Counted from the stretch's first letter, positions 12,583-26,100 are shown. The stretch is 64,000 bases of DNA from Synchiropus splendidus (GCF_027744825.2 NC_071349.1:2914001-2978000), one strand, 5' to 3'. Notes: a model not told the origin generated them from the sequence alone. Made by a program: numbers and translations.

Positions 12583-15500
12583 CAACATTTTTATGTTTGG
12601 CGTTCCGGAACCCACCTTATCTCAGGCTGAAAACGTGTTTTCTGCATTGTGCCATAACTTTGCTGGGAATCTTTAGAACATGAAATTTTAACCTCCCACA
12701 ATAGCATAAAGGGTCTTTTTTGTAGTTGCACATCATATCTAAGCTATCTGAAGTGTTCTTCCAAAGTTATCAACATTTTTATGTTTGGCTTTCCGGAACC
12801 CACCTCATCTCTGGCTGAAAAAGCGTTTTCTGCTTTGTGCCATAACTTTGCTGTGAAAATTTAGAACATGAAATTTTAACCTCCCACAATAGCATAAAGG
12901 GTCTTTCTTGTAGTTGCACATCAAATCTAAGCTGTCTGAAGTGTTTTTCCAAAGTTATCAACATTTTTACGTTTGGCGCTCCGGAACCCACATTACCTCT
13001 GGCTGAAAACGCGTTTTCTGCAATGTGCCATAACTTTGCTGGGAATCTTTAGAACATGAAATTTTAACCTCCCACAATAGCATAAAGGGTCTTTCTTGTA
13101 GTTGCACATCAAATCTCAGCTGTCTGAAGTGGTTTCCCAAAGTTATCAACATTTTTATGTTTGGCCTTCCGGAACCCACCTTTTTTCAGGCTGAAAAGGC
13201 GTTTTCTGCATTGTCCCATAACTTTGCAGGGAAACTTCAGAACATGAAATTTTCACTTCCCACTATAGCAGAAAGGGTCTTTCTAGTAGTTGCACATCAA
13301 ATCTAAGCTGTCTGAAATGTTTTTTCCAAAGTTATCAACATTTTTATGTTTGGCGTTCCGGAACCCACCTTATCTCAGGCTGAAAACTCATTTTTTGCAT
13401 TGTGCCATAACTTTGCAGGAAGCTTCAGAAGATGAAATTTTCACCTCCCACTACAGCAGAAAGGGCCTTTCTAGTAGTTGCACATCAAATCTAAGCTGTC
13501 TGAAATGTTTTTTCCAAAGTTATCAACTTTTTTATGTTTGGCGTTCCGGAACCCACCTTATCTCAGGCTGAAAACGCGTTTTCTGCATTGTGCCATAACT
13601 TTGCAGGGAAGCTTCAGAACATGAAATTTTCACCTCCCACTATAGCAGAAAGGGTCTTTCTCGTAGTTGCACATGAAATATAAGCTGTCTGAAGTGTTTT
13701 TACAAAGTTATCAACATTTTTATGTTTGGCTTTCCGGAACCCACCTCATCTCTGGCTGAAAAAGCGTTTTCTGCTTTGTGCCATAACTTTGCTGGGAATA
13801 TTTAGAACATGAAATTTTAACCTCCCACAATAGCATAAAGGGACTTTCTTGTAGTTGCACATCAAATCTAAGCTGTCTGAAGTGTTTTTCCAAAGTTATC
13901 AACATTTTTACGTTTGGCGCTCCGGATCCCACATTACCTCTGGCTGAAAACGCGTTTTCTGCAATGTGCCATAACTTTGCTGGGAATCTTTAGAACATGA
14001 AATTTTAACCTCCCACAATAGCATAAAGGGTCTTTCTTGTAGTTGCACATTAAATCTAAGCTGTCTGAAGTGGTTTCCCAAAGTTATCAACATTTTTATG
14101 TTTGGCGTTCCAGAACCCACCTTATCTCAGGCTGAAAACGCCTTTTCTGCATTGTGCCATAACTTTGCAGGGAAGCTTCAGAACATGAAATTTTCACCTC
14201 CCACTATAGCAGAAAGGGTATTTCTCGTAGTTGCACATGAAATATAAGCTGTCTGAAGTGTTTTTCGAAAGTTATCAACATTTTTATGTTTGGCGTTCCG
14301 GAACCCACCTTATCTGAGGCTGAAAACGCGTTTTCAGCATTGTGCCATAACTTTGCAGGAAGCTTCAGAACATGAAATTTTCACCTCCCACTATAGCAGA
14401 AAGGGTATTTCTCGAAGTTGCACATGAAATATAAGCTGTCTGAAGTGTTTTTCGAAAGTTATCAACATTTTTATGTTTGGCGTTCCGGAACCCACCTTAT
14501 CTCAGGCTGAAAACACGTTTTCTGCATTGTGCCATAACTTTGCAGGAAGCTTCAGAACATGAAATTTTCACCTCCCACTATAGCAGAAAGGGTCTTTCTA
14601 GTCGTTGTACATCAAATCTAAGCTGTTTGAAGTGTTTTTCCAAAGTTATCAACATTTTTATGTTTGGCGTTCCGGAACCCAGCTTATCTCGGGCTGAAAA
14701 CGCTTTTTCTGCATTGTGCCATAACTTTGCAGGGAAGCTTCAGAACATCAAATTTTCACCTCCCACTATAGCAGAAAGGGTCTTTCTAGTCGTTGCACAT
14801 CAAATCTAAGCTGTCTGAAGTGTTTTTCCAAAGTGATCAACATTTTTACGTTTGGCGCTCCGGAACCCACATTACCTCAGGCTGAATACGCGTTTTCTGC
14901 ATTGTGTCATAACTTTGCAGGGAAGCTTCAGAACATGAAATTTTAACCTCCCACTGTAGCAGAAAGGGTCTTTCTAGTAGTTGCACATCAAATCGAAGCT
15001 GTCTGAAGTGTTTTTCGAAAGTTATCAACATTTTTACGTTTGGCGCCCCGGAACCCACATTACCTCAGGCTGAAAACACGTTTTCTGCATTGTGCCATAA
15101 CTTTGCAGGGAAGCTTCAGAACATGAAATTTTAACCTCCACCTGTAGCAGAATGGGTCTTTCTAGTAGTTGCACATCAAATCTAAGCTGTCTGAAGTGTT
15201 TTTCCAAAGTTATCAACATTTTTAAGTTTGGTGTTCCGGAAAACCTCCTTATCTCAGGCTGAAAACGCATTTTCTGCATTGTTCCTTAACTTTGCATGGA
15301 AGCATCAGAACATGAAATTTTCAACTCCCACTATGACAAACAGGGTCTTTCTAATAGTTGCACATCAAATCTAATCTGTCTGAAGTGTTTTTCGAAAGTT
15401 ATCAACATTTTTATGTTTGGCGTTCCGGAACCCACCTTATCTCAGGCTGAAAACGCGTTTTCTGCATTGTGCCATAACTTTGCAGGGAAGCTTCAGAACA

Positions 15501-15586
15501 TGAAATTTTCACCTCCCACTGTAGCAGAAAGGGTCTTTCTCGTAGTTGCACATGAAATATAAGCTGTCTAAAGTGTTTTTCCAAAG

Positions 15587-15775
15587 TTATCAACATTTTT
15601 ATGTTTGGCGTTCCGGAACCCACCTTATGTCAGGCTGAAAACGCGTTTTCTGCATTGTCCCATAACTTTGCAGGGAAACTTCAGAACATGAAATTTTCAC
15701 TTCCCACTATAGCAGAAAGGGTCTTTCTAGTAGTTGCACATCAAATCTAAGCTGTCTGAAATGTTTTTTCCAAAG
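15587..15775 (+). repeat. Hybrid monomer (TTATGTCAGG type joined to TTGTCCCAT type)
   Basis: The left half carries ACCTTATGTCAGGCTG, the mark of the monomer at 8064. The right half carries TTGTCCCATAACTTTGCAGGG with GGAAACTTC and CACTTCCC, the marks of the monomers at about 8440 and 9568. The switch lies in the shared GCGTTTTCTGCATTGT segment. In-register exchange between two monomer types explains it. Confidence 0.8.
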
Positions 15776-17668
15776 TTATCAACATTTTTATGTTTGGCGT
15801 TCCGGAACCCACCTTATCTCAGGCTGAAAACTCATTTTTTGCATTGTGCCATAACTTTGCAGGAAGCTTCAGAAGATGAAATTTTCACCTCCCACTACAG
15901 CAGAAAGGGCCTTTCTAGTAGTTGCACATCAAATCTAAGCTGTCTGAAATGTTTTTTCCAAAGTTATCAACTTTTTTATGTTTGGCGTTCCGGAACCCAC
16001 CTTATCTCAGGCTGAAAACGCGTTTTCTGCATTGTGCCATAACTTTGCAGGGAAGCTTCAGAACATGAAATTTTCACCTCCCACTATAGCAGAAAGGGTC
16101 TTTCTCGTAGTTGCACATGAAATATAAGCTGTCTGAAGTGTTTTTACAAAGTTATCAACATTTTTATGTTTGGCGTTCCGGAACCCACCTTATCTCAGGC
16201 TGAAAACGTGTTTTCTGCATTGTGCCATAACTTTGCTGGGAATCTTTAGAACATGAAATTTTAACCTCCCACAATAGCATAAAGGGTCTTTCTTGTAGTT
16301 GCACATCAAATCTAAGCTATCTGAAGTGTTTTTCCAAAGTTATCAACATTTTTATGTTTGGCTTTCCGGAACCCACCTCATCTCTGGCTGAAAAAGCGTT
16401 TTCTGCTTTGTGCCATAACTTTGCTGGGAATATTTAGAACATGAAATTTTAACCTCCCACAATAGCATAAAGGGACTTTCTTGTAGTTGCACATCAAATC
16501 TAAGCTGTCTGAAGTGTTTTTCCAAAGTTATCAACATTTTTACGTTTGGCGCTCCGGAACCCACATTACCTCTGGCTGAAAACGTGTTTTCTGCAATGTG
16601 CCATAACTTTGCTGGGAATCTTTAGAACATGAAATTTTAACCTCCCACAATAGCATAAAGGGTCTTTCTTGTAGTTGCACATTAAATCTAAGCTGTCTGA
16701 AGTGGTTTCCCAAAGTTATCAACATTTTTATGTTTGGCGTTCCGGAACCCACCTTGTCTCAGGCTGAAAACGCGTTTTCTGCATTGTTCCTTATCTTTGC
16801 AGGGAAGCATCAGAACATGAAATTTTCAACTCCCACTATGACAAACAGGGTCTTTCTAATAGTTGCACATCAAATCTAATCTGTCTGAAGTGTTTTTCGA
16901 AAGTTATCAACAATTTTATGTTTGGCGTTCCAGAACCCACCTTATCTCAGGCTGAAAACGCCTTTTCTGCATTGTGCCATAACTTTGCAGGGAAGCTTCA
17001 GAACATGAAATTTTCACCTCCCACTATAGCAGAAAGGGTATTTCTCGTAGTTGCACATGAAATATAAGCTGTCTGAAGTGTTTTTCGAAAGTTATCAACA
17101 TTTTTATGTTTGGCGTTCCGGAACCCACCTTATCTCAGGCTGAAAACGCCTTTTCTGCATTGTGCCATAACTTTGCAGGGAAGCTTCAGAACATGAAATT
17201 TTCACCTCCCACTGTAGCAGAAAGTGTGTTTCTAGTAGTTGCACATCAAATCTAAGCTGTCTGAATTTTTTTTTCCAAAGTTATCAACATTTTTATGTTT
17301 GGCGTTCCGGAACCCACCTTATCTGAGGCTGAAAACGCGTTTTCAGCATTGTGCCATAACTTTGCAGGAAGCTTCAGAACATGAAATTTTCACCTCCCAC
17401 TATAGCAGAAAGGGTATTTCTCGAAGTTGCACATGAAATATAAGCTGTCTGAAGTGTTTTTCGAAAGTTATCAACATTTTTATGTTTGGCGTTCCGGAAC
17501 CCACCTTATCTCAGGCTGAAAACACGTTTTCTGCATTGTGCCATAACTTTGCAGGAAGCTTCAGAACATGAAATTTTCACCTCCCACTATAGTAGAAATG
17601 GTCTTTCTAGTAGTTGCACATCAAATCTAAGCTGTCTGAAATGTTTTTTCCAAAGTTATCAACATTTT
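15646..17668 (+). repeat. 2.0 kb segmental duplication, copy 2
   Basis: Copy of 9629-11651 inside HOR unit 1. Its left edge falls within the hybrid monomer at 15587-15775, so insertion or exchange at that monomer probably brought this block into the unit. Confidence 0.87.
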
Positions 17669-17843
17669 TATGTTTGGCGTTCCGGAACCCACCTTATCTC
17701 AGGCTGAAAACGCGTTTTCTGCTTTGTGCCATAACTTTGCTGGGAATATTTAGAACATGAAATTTTAACCTCCCACAATAGCATAAAGGGACTTTCTTGT
17801 AGTTGCACATCAAATCTAAGCTGTCTGAAGTGTTTTTCCAAAG

Positions 17844-18031
17844 TTATCAACATTTTTACGTTTGGCGCTCCGGAACCCACATTACCTCTGGCTGAAAACG
17901 CGTTTTCTGCAATGTGCCATAACTTTGCAGGGAAGCTTCAGAACATGAAATTTTAACCTCCCACTGTAGCAGAAAGGGTCTTTCTATTAGTTGCACATCA
18001 AATCTAAGCTGTCTGAAGTGTTTTTCCAAAG
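17844..18031 (+). repeat. Hybrid monomer (GGCGCTCC type joined to CTATTAG type)
   Basis: The left half has GGCGCTCC, ACATTACCTCTGG and GCAATGTGCC; the right half has GCAGGGAAGC, CACTGTAGC and TTTCTATTAG. In the partial unit at 28184-29686 these halves lie in two successive full monomers. A one-monomer deletion by unequal exchange is the simplest explanation. Confidence 0.82.
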
Positions 18032-18782
18032 TTATCAACATTTTTAAGTTTGGTGTTCCGGAACCCACCTTATCTCAGGCTGAAAACGCGTTTTCTGCAT
18101 TGTTCCTTATCTTTGCAGGGAAGCATCAGAACATGAAATTTTCAACTCCCACTATGACAAACAGGGTCTTTCTAATAGTTGCACATCAAATCTAATCTGT
18201 CTGAAGTGTTTTTCGAAAGTTATCAACAATTTTATGTTTGGCGTTCCGGAACCCACCTTATCTCAGGCTGAAAACGCCTTTTCTGCATTGTGCCATAACT
18301 TTGCAGGGAAGCTTCAGAACATGAAATTTTCACCTCCCACTATAGCAGAAAGGGTATTTCTCGTAGTTGCACATGAAATATAACCTGTCTGAAGTGTTTT
18401 TCGAAAGTTATCAACATTTTTATGTTTGGCGTTCCGGAACCCACCTTATCTCAGGCTGAAAACGCGTTTTCTGCATTGTGCCATAAATTTGCAGGAAGCT
18501 TCAGAACATGAAATTTTCACCTCCCACTATAGCAGAAAGTGTGTTTCTAGTAGTTGCACATCAAATCTAAGCTGTCTGAATTTTTTTTTCCAAAGTTATC
18601 AACATTTTTATGTTTGGCGTTCCGGAACCCACCTTATCTGAGGCTGAAAACTCGTTTTCTGCATTGTGCCATAACTTTGCAGGAAGCTTCAGAACATGAA
18701 ATTTTCACCTCCCACTATAGCAGAAAGGGTATTTCTCGAAGTTGCACATGAAATATAAGCTGTCTGAAGTGTTTTTCGAAAG

Positions 18783-21700
18783 TTATCAACATTTTTATGT
18801 TTGGCGTTCCGGAACCCACCTTATCTCAGGCTGAAAACACGTTTTCTGCATTGTGCCATAACTTTGCAGGAAGCTTCAGAACATGAAATTTTCACCTCCC
18901 ACTATAGCAGAAAGGGTCTTTCTAGTCGTTGTACATCAAATCTAAGCTGTTTGAAGTGTTTTTCCAAAGTTATCAACATTTTTATGTTTGGCGTTCCGGA
19001 ACCCAGCTTATCTCGGGCTGAAAACGCTTTTTCTGCATTGTGCCATAACTTTGCAGGGAAGCTTCAGAACATCAAATTTTCACCTCCCACTATAGCAGAA
19101 AGGGTCTTTCTAGTCGTTGCACATCAAATCTAAGCTGTCTGAAGTGTTTTTCCAAAGTGATCAACATTTTTACGTTTGGCGCTCCGGAACCCACATTACC
19201 TCAGGCTGAATACGCGTTTTCTGCATTGTGTCATAACTTTGCAGGGAAGCTTCAGAACATGAAATTTTAACCTCCCACTGTAGCAGAAAGGTTCTTTCTA
19301 GTAGTTGCACATCAAATCGAAGCTGTCTGAAGTGTTTTTCGAAAGTTATCAACATTTTTACGTTTGGCGCCCCGGAACCCACATTACCTCAGGCTGAAAA
19401 CACGTTTTCTGCATTGTGCCATAACTTTGCAGGGAAGCTTCAGAACATGAAATTTTAACCTCCACCTGTAGCAGAATGGGTCTTTCTAGTAGTTGCACAT
19501 CAAATCTAAGCTGTCTGAAGTGTTTTTCCAAAGTTATCAACATTTTTAAGTTTGGTGTTCCGGAAAACCTCCTTATCTCAGGCTGAAAACGCATTTTCTG
19601 CATTGTTCCTTAACTTTGCATGGAAGCATCAGAACATGAAATTTTCAACTCCCACTATGACAAACAGGGTCTTTCTAATAGTTGCACATCAAATCTAATC
19701 TGTCTGAAGTGTTTTTCGAAAGTTATCAACATTTTTATGTTTGGCGTTCCGGAACCCACCTTATCTCAGGCTGAAAACGCGTTTTCTGCATTGTGCCATA
19801 ACTTTGCAGGGAAGCTTCAGAACATGAAATTTTCACCTCCCACTGTAGCAGAAAGGGTCTTACTAGTAGTTGGAAATCAAATCTAAGCTGTCTGAAGTGT
19901 TTTTCCAAAGTTATCAACATTTTTATGTTTGAAGTTCCGGAACCCACCTTGTCTCAGGCTGAAAACGCGTTTTCTGCATTGTGCCATAACTTTGAAGGAA
20001 AGCTTCAGAACATGAAAGTTTCACCTCCCACTATAGCAGAAAGGGTCTTTCTAGTAGTTACACATCAAATCTAAGCTATCTAAAGTGTTTTTCCAAAGTT
20101 ATCAACATTTTTATGTTTGGCGTTCCGGAACCCGCCTCATCTCTGGCTGAAAAAGCGTTTTCTACTTTGTGCCATAACTTTGCTGGGAATCTTTAGAACA
20201 TGAAATTTTAACCTCCCACAATAGCATAAAGGGTCTTTCTTGTAGTTGCACATCAAATCTAAGCTGTCTGAAGTGTTTTTCCAAAGTTATCAACATTTTT
20301 ACGTTTGGCGTTCCGGAACCCACCTTATCTCAGGCTGAAAACGCGTTTTCTGCATTTTGCCATAACTTTGCAGGAAGCTTCAGAAGATGAAATTTTCACC
20401 TCCCACTACAGAAGAAAGGGTCTTTCCAGTAGTTGCACATCAAATCTTAGCTGTCTGAAATGTTTTTTACAAAGTTATCAACATTTTTATGTTTGGCGTT
20501 CCGGAACCCACCTTATCTCTGGCTGAAAACGCATTTTCTGCTTTGTGCCATAACTTTGCTGGGAATCTTTAGAACATGAAATTTTAACCTCCAACTATAG
20601 CATAAAGGGTCTTTCTTGTAGTTGCACATCAAATCTAAGCTGTCTGAAGTGGTTTCCCAAAGTTATCAACATTTTTATGTTTGGCGTTCCGGAACCCACC
20701 TTTTTTTCAGGCTGAAAAGGCGTTTTCTGCATTGTGCCATAACTTTGCAGGGAAGCTTCAGAACATGAAATTTTAACCTCCCACTGTAGCAGAAAGGGTC
20801 TTTCTATTAGTTGCACATCAAATCTAAGCTGTCTGAAGTGTTTTTCCAAAGTTATCAACATTTTTAAGTTTGGTGTTCCGGAACCCACCTTATCTCAGGC
20901 TGAAAACGCGTTTTCTGCATTGTTCCTTGACTTTGCAGGGAAGCATCAGAACATGAAATTTTCAACTCCCACTATGACAAACAGGGTCTTTCTAATAGTT
21001 GCTCATCTAATCTAATCTGTCTGAAGTGTTTTTCGAAAGTTATCAACATTTTTATGTTTGGCGTTCCGGAACCCACCTTATCTCAGGCTGAAAACGCGTT
21101 TTCTGCATTGTGCCATAACTTTGCAGGGAAGCTTCAGAACATGAAATTTTCACTTCCCACTATAGCAGAAAGGGTCTTTCTAGTAGTTGCACATCAAATC
21201 TAAGCTGTCTGAAATGTTTTTTCCAAAGTTATCAACATTTTTATGTTTGGCGTTCCGGAACCCACCTTATCTCAGGCTGAAAACTCGTTTTTTGCATTGT
21301 GCCATAACTTTGCAGGAAGCTTCAGAAGATGAAATTTTCACCTCCCACTACAGCAGAAAGGGCCTTTCTAGTAGTTGCACATCAAATCTAAGCTGTCTGA
21401 AATGTTTTTTCCAAAGTTATCAACATTTTTATGTTTGGCGTTCCGGAACCCACCTTATCTCAGGCTGAAAACGCGTTTTCTGCATTGTGCCATAACTTTG
21501 CAGGGAAGCTTCAGAACATGAAATTTTCACCTCCCACTATAGCAGAAAGGGTCTTTCTCGTAGTTGCACATGAAATATAAGCTGTCTGAAGTGTTTTTAC
21601 AAAGTTATCAACATTTTTATGTTTGGCGTTCCGGAACCCACCTTATCTCAGGCTGAAAATGTGTTTTCTGCATTGTGCCATAACTTTGCTGGGAATCTTT

Positions 21701-23107
21701 AGAACATGAAATTTTAACCTCCCACAATAGCATAAAGGGTCTTTCTTGTAGTTGCACATCAAATCTAAGCTATCTGAAGTGTTTTTCCAAAGTTATCAAC
21801 ATTTTTATGTTTGGCTATCCGGAACCCACCTCATCTCTGGCTGAAAAAGCGTTTTCTGCTTTGTGCCATAACTTTGCTGGGAATATTTAGAACATGAAAT
21901 TTTAACCTCCCACAATAGCATAAAGGGACTTTCTTGTAGTTGCACATCAAATCTAAGCTGTCTGAAGTGTTTTTCCAAAGTTATCAACATTTTTACGTTT
22001 GGCGCTCCGGAACCCACATTACCTCTGGCTGAAAACGCGTTTTCTGCAATGTGCCATAACTTTGCTGGGAATCTTTAGAACATGAAATTTTAACCTCCCA
22101 CAATAGCATAAAGGGTCTTTCTTGTAGTTGCACATTAAATCTAAGCTGTCTGAAGTGGTTTCCCAAAGTTATCAACATTTTTATGTTTGGCGTTCCGGAA
22201 CCCACCTTTTTTCAGGCTGAAAAGGCGTTTTCTGCATTGTGCCATAACTTTGCAGGGAAGCTTCAGAACATGAAATTTTAACCTCCCACTGTAGCAGAAA
22301 GGGTCTTTCTATTAGTTGCACATCAAATCTAAGCTGTCTGAAGTGTTTTTCCAAAGTTATCAACATTTTTAAGTTTGGTGTTCCGGAACCCACCTTATCT
22401 CAGGCTGAAAACGCGTTTTCTGCATTGTTCCTTATCTTTGCAGGGAAGCATCAGAACATGAAATTTTCAACTCCCACTATGACAAACAGGGTCTTTCTAA
22501 TAGTTGCACATCAAATCTAATCTGTCTGAAGTGTTTTTCGAAAGTTATCAACAATTTTATGTTTGGCGTTCCGGAACCCACCTTATCTCAGGCTGAAAAC
22601 GCCTTTTCTGCATTGTGCCATAACTTTGCAGGGAAGCTTCAGAACATGAAATTTTCACCTCCCACTATAGCAGAAAGGGTATTTCTCGTAGTTGCACATG
22701 AAATATAAGCTGTCTGAAGTGTTTTTCGAAAGTTATCAACATTTTTATGTTTGGCGTTCCGGAACCCACCTTATCTCAGGCTGAAAACGCGTTTTCTGCA
22801 TTGTGCCATAACTTTGCAGGAAGCTTCAGAACATGAAATTTTCACCTCCCACTATAGCAGAAAGTGTGTTTCTAGTAGTTGCACATCAAATCTAAGCTGT
22901 CTGAATTTTTTTTTCCAAAGTTATCAACATTTTTATGTTTGGCGTTCCGGAACCCACCTTATCTGAGGCTGAAAACTCGTTTTCTGCATTGTGCCATAAC
23001 TTTGCAGGAAGCTTCAGAACATGAAATTTTCACCTCCCACTATAGCAGAAAGGGTATTTCTCGAAGTTGCACATGAAATATAAGCTGTCTGAAGTGTTTT
23101 TCGAAAG
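18783..23107 (+). repeat. HOR unit 2, 23 monomers (4,325 bp)
   Basis: The first five monomers match unit 1 closely; one change seen is AAAGGTTCTTTC at about 19.29 kb against AAAGGGTCTTTC. After a hybrid monomer (19723-19910) it carries types absent from unit 1: TTTGAAGTTCC, CCCGCCTCATCTCTGG, the GAAGATG type, the TTTTTTCAGG type and the AAGTTTGGTG type. It then rejoins unit 1's order through GGCTATCC (GGCTTTCC in unit 1) and GGCGCTCC. The last monomers (TGTGTTTCTAG, then TATCTGAGGCTG with AAAACTCG) again match unit 1. Confidence 0.88.
19723..19910 (+). repeat. Hybrid monomer (standard type joined to TTGGAAATC type)
   Basis: The left half matches the monomer at 7876 (TTATCTCAGG, CACCTCCCACTGTAGC) and the right half matches the one at 8064 (CTTACTAGTAGTTGGAAATC). 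The TTTGAAGTTCC type follows. At 7876-8439 the two parents are separate successive monomers. In unit 3 the corresponding join (about 24.05-24.24 kb) has a different break point, so two independent one-monomer deletions seem to have happened here. Confidence 0.78.
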
Positions 23108-26100
23108 TTATCAACATTTTTATGTTTGGCGTTCCGGAACCCACCTTATCTCAGGCTGAAAACACGTTTTCTGCATTGTGCCATAACTTTGCAGGAAGCT
23201 TCAGAACATGAAATTTTCACCTCCCACTATAGCAGAAAGGGTCTTTCTAGTCGTTGTACATCAAATCTAAGCTGTTTGAAGTGTTTTTCCAAAGTTATCA
23301 ACATTTTTATGTTTGGCGTTCCGGAACCCACCTTATCTCGGGCTGAAAACGCTTTTTCTGCATTGTGCCATAACTTTGCAGGGAAGCTTCAGAACATCAA
23401 ATTTTCACCTCCCACTATAGCAGAAAGGGTCTTTCTAGTCGTTGCACATCAAATCTAAGCTGTCTAAAGTGTTTTTCCAAAGTGATCAACATTTTTACGT
23501 TTGGCGCTCCGGAACCCACATTACCTCAGGCTGAATACGCGTTTTCTGCATTGTGTCATAACTTTGCAGGGAAGCTTCAGAACATGAAATTTTAACCTCC
23601 CACTGTAGCAGAAAGGGTCTTTCTAGTAGTTGCACATCAAATCTAAGCTGTCTGAAGTGTTTTTCGAAAGTTATCAACATTTTTACGTTTGGCGCCCCGG
23701 AACCCACATTACCTCAGGCTGAAAACACGTTTTCTGCATTGTGCCATAACTTTGCAGGGAAGCTTCAGAACATGAAATTTTAACCTCCACCTGTAGCAGA
23801 ATGGGTCTTTCTAGTAGTTGCACATCAAATCTAAGCTGTCTGAAGTGTTTTTCCAAAGTTATCAACATTTTTAAGTTTGGTGTTCCGGAAAACCTCCTTA
23901 TCTCAGGCTGAAAACGCATTTTCTGCATTGTTCCTTAACTTTGCATGGAAGCATCAGAACATGAAATTTTCAACTCCCACTAGGACAAACAGGGTCTTTC
24001 TAATAGTTGCACATCAAATCTAATCCGTCTGAAGTGTTTTTCGAAAGTTATCAACATTTTTATGTTTGGCGTTCCGGAACCCACCTTATCTCAGGCTGAA
24101 AACGCGTTTTCTGCATTGTGCCATAACTTTGCAGGGAAGCTTCAGAACATGAAATTTTCACCTCCCACTGTAGCAGAAAGGGTCTTTCTCGTAGTTGCAC
24201 ATGAAATATAAGCTGTCTGAAGTGTTTTTCCAAAGTTATCAACATTTTTATGTTTGAAGTTCCGGAACCCACCTTGTCTCAGGCTGAAAACGCGTTTTCT
24301 GCATTGTGCCATAACTTTGAAGGAAAGCTTCAGAACATGAAAGTTTCACCTCCCACTATAGCAGAAAGGGTCTTTCTAGTAGTTACACATCAAATCTAAG
24401 CTATCTAAAGTGTTTTTCCAAAGTTATCAACATTTTTATGTTTGGCGTTCCGGAACCCGCCTCATCTCTGGCTGAAAAAGCGTTTTCTGCTTTGTGCCAT
24501 AACTTTGCTGGGAATCTTTAGAACATGAAATTTTAACCTCCCACAATAGCATAAAGGGTCTTTCTCGTAGTTGCACATGAAATATAAGCTGTCTGAAGTG
24601 TTTTTCCAAAGTTATCAACATTTTTATGTTTGAAGTTCCGGAACCCACCTTATCTCAGGCTGAAAACTCGTTTTTTGCATTGTGCCATAACTTTGCAGGA
24701 AGCTTCAGAAGATGAAACTTTCACCTCCCACTACAGAAGAAAGGGTCTTTCTAGTAGTTGCACATCAAATCTAAGCTGTCTGAAATGTTTTTTACAAAGT
24801 TATCAACATTTTTATGTTTGGCGTTCCGGAACCCACCTTATCTCTGGCTGAAAACGCATTTTCTGCTTTGTGCCATAACTTTGCTGGGAATCTTTAGAAC
24901 ATGAAATTTTAACCTCCAACTATAGCATAAAGGGTCTTTCTTGTAGTTGCACATCAAATCTAAGCTGTCTGAAGTGGTTTCCCAAAGTTATCAACATTTT
25001 TATGTTTGGCGTTCCGGAACCCACCTTTTTTCAGGCTGAAAAGGCGTTTTCTGCATTGTGCCATAACTTTGCAGGGAAGCTTCAGAACATGAAATTTTAA
25101 CCTCCCACTGTAGCAGAAAGGGTCTTTCTATTAGTTGCACATCAAATCTAAGCTGTCTGAAGTGTTTTTCCAAAGTTATCAACATTTTTAAGTTTGGTGT
25201 TCCGGAACCCACCTTATCTCAGGCTGAAAACGCGTTTTCTGCATTGTTCCTTGACTTTGCAGGGAAGCATCAGAACATGAAATTTTCAACTCCCACTATG
25301 ACAAACAGGGTCTTTCTAATAGTTGCTCATCTAATCTAATCTGTCTGAAGTGTTTTTCGAAAGTTATCAACATTTTTATGTTTGGCGTTCCGGAACCCAC
25401 CTTATCTCAGGCTGAAAACGCGTTTTCTGCATTGTGCCATAACTTTGCAGGGAAGCTTCAGAACATGAAATTTTCACCTCCCACTATAGCAGAAAGGGTC
25501 TTTCTCGTAGTTGCACATGAAATATAAGCTGTCTGAAGTGTTTTTCCAAAGTTATCAACATTTTTATGTTTGGCGTTCCGGAACCCACCTTATCTCAGGC
25601 TGAAAACGTGTTTTCTGCATTGTGCCATAACTTTGCTGGGAATCCTTAGAACATGAAATTTTAACCTCCCACAATAGCATAAAGGGTCTTTCTTGTAGTT
25701 GCACATCAAATCTAAGCTATCTGAAGTGTTCTTCCAAAGTTATCAACATTTTTATGTTTGGCTTTCCGGAACCCACCTCATCTCTGGCTGAAAAAGCGTT
25801 TTCTGCTTTGTGCCATAACTTTGCTGTGAATATTTAGAACATGAAATTTTAACCACCCACAATAGCATAAAGGGTCTTTCTTGTAGTTGCACATCAAATC
25901 TAAGCTGTCTGAAGTGTTTTTCCAAAGTTATCAACATTTTTACGTTTGGCGCTCCGGAACCCACATTACCTCTGGCTGAAAACGCGTTTTCTGCAATGTG
26001 CCATAACTTTGCTGGGAATCTTTAGAACATGAAATTTTAACCTCCCACAATAGCATAAAGGGTCTTTCTTGTAGTTGCACATCAAATCTCAGCTGTCTGA

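Larger units (their letters stand above)
7876..14458 (+). repeat. HOR domain, left mosaic of 35 monomers
   Basis: The monomers fall into recurring types that can be followed by private changes. Examples are TTATGTCAGGCTG plus TACTAGTAGTTGGAAATC; TTTGAAGTTCC plus TTGAAGGAAAGC; ACTCGTTTTTTGC plus CAGAAGATG; ACCTTTTTTCAGG plus CTATTAG; AAGTTTGGTG plus GACTTTGCAGGG; GGCTTTCC plus TCATCTCTGG; GGCGCTCC plus ACATTACCTCTGG; and TATCTGAGGCTG plus TCTCGAAG. The 35 monomers span 6,583 bp. The run GCTTTCC, GCGCTCC, then TTTTTTCAGG or its neighbours occurs several times, and 9568-10131 is largely repeated at about 13141-13703. The order is not a clean periodic HOR but a mosaic of the same types used in the regular units to the right. 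Confidence 0.85.
14459..18782 (+). repeat. HOR unit 1, 23 monomers (4,324 bp)
   Basis: The unit starts with a monomer carrying AAAACACGTTTTC and TCTAGTCGTTGTACATC. Next come ones with TATCTCGGGCTG plus AACATCAAATT, GGCGCTCC plus GCTGAATACGCG, GGCGCCCC, and GGAAAACCTCC plus TTGCATGGAAGC. These five are repeated with very few changes at 18783 and 23108, offsets 4,324 and 4,325 bp. Later monomers differ from unit 2. Unit 1 goes from a hybrid monomer (15587-15775) directly into a block copied from 9629-11651 and then a second hybrid (17844-18031). It therefore lacks several types found in unit 2 but has the same total of 23. Confidence 0.88.

Noticed and set aside
14477..14809. A 110-codon open frame on the + strand, repeated at 18801 and 23126
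   Set aside because: It spans parts of two satellite monomers, uses no recognisable domain, and is open only because a single-base deletion (GCAGGAAGC) joins two frames. Its repeats follow the HOR copies. No coding signature supports it.
9629..17668. Treating 6,017 bp as the main HOR period
   Set aside because: Only about 2 kb matches at this offset. The start-of-unit monomers repeat at 4,324-4,325 bp, so 6,017 bp reflects a segmental copy within the mosaic.
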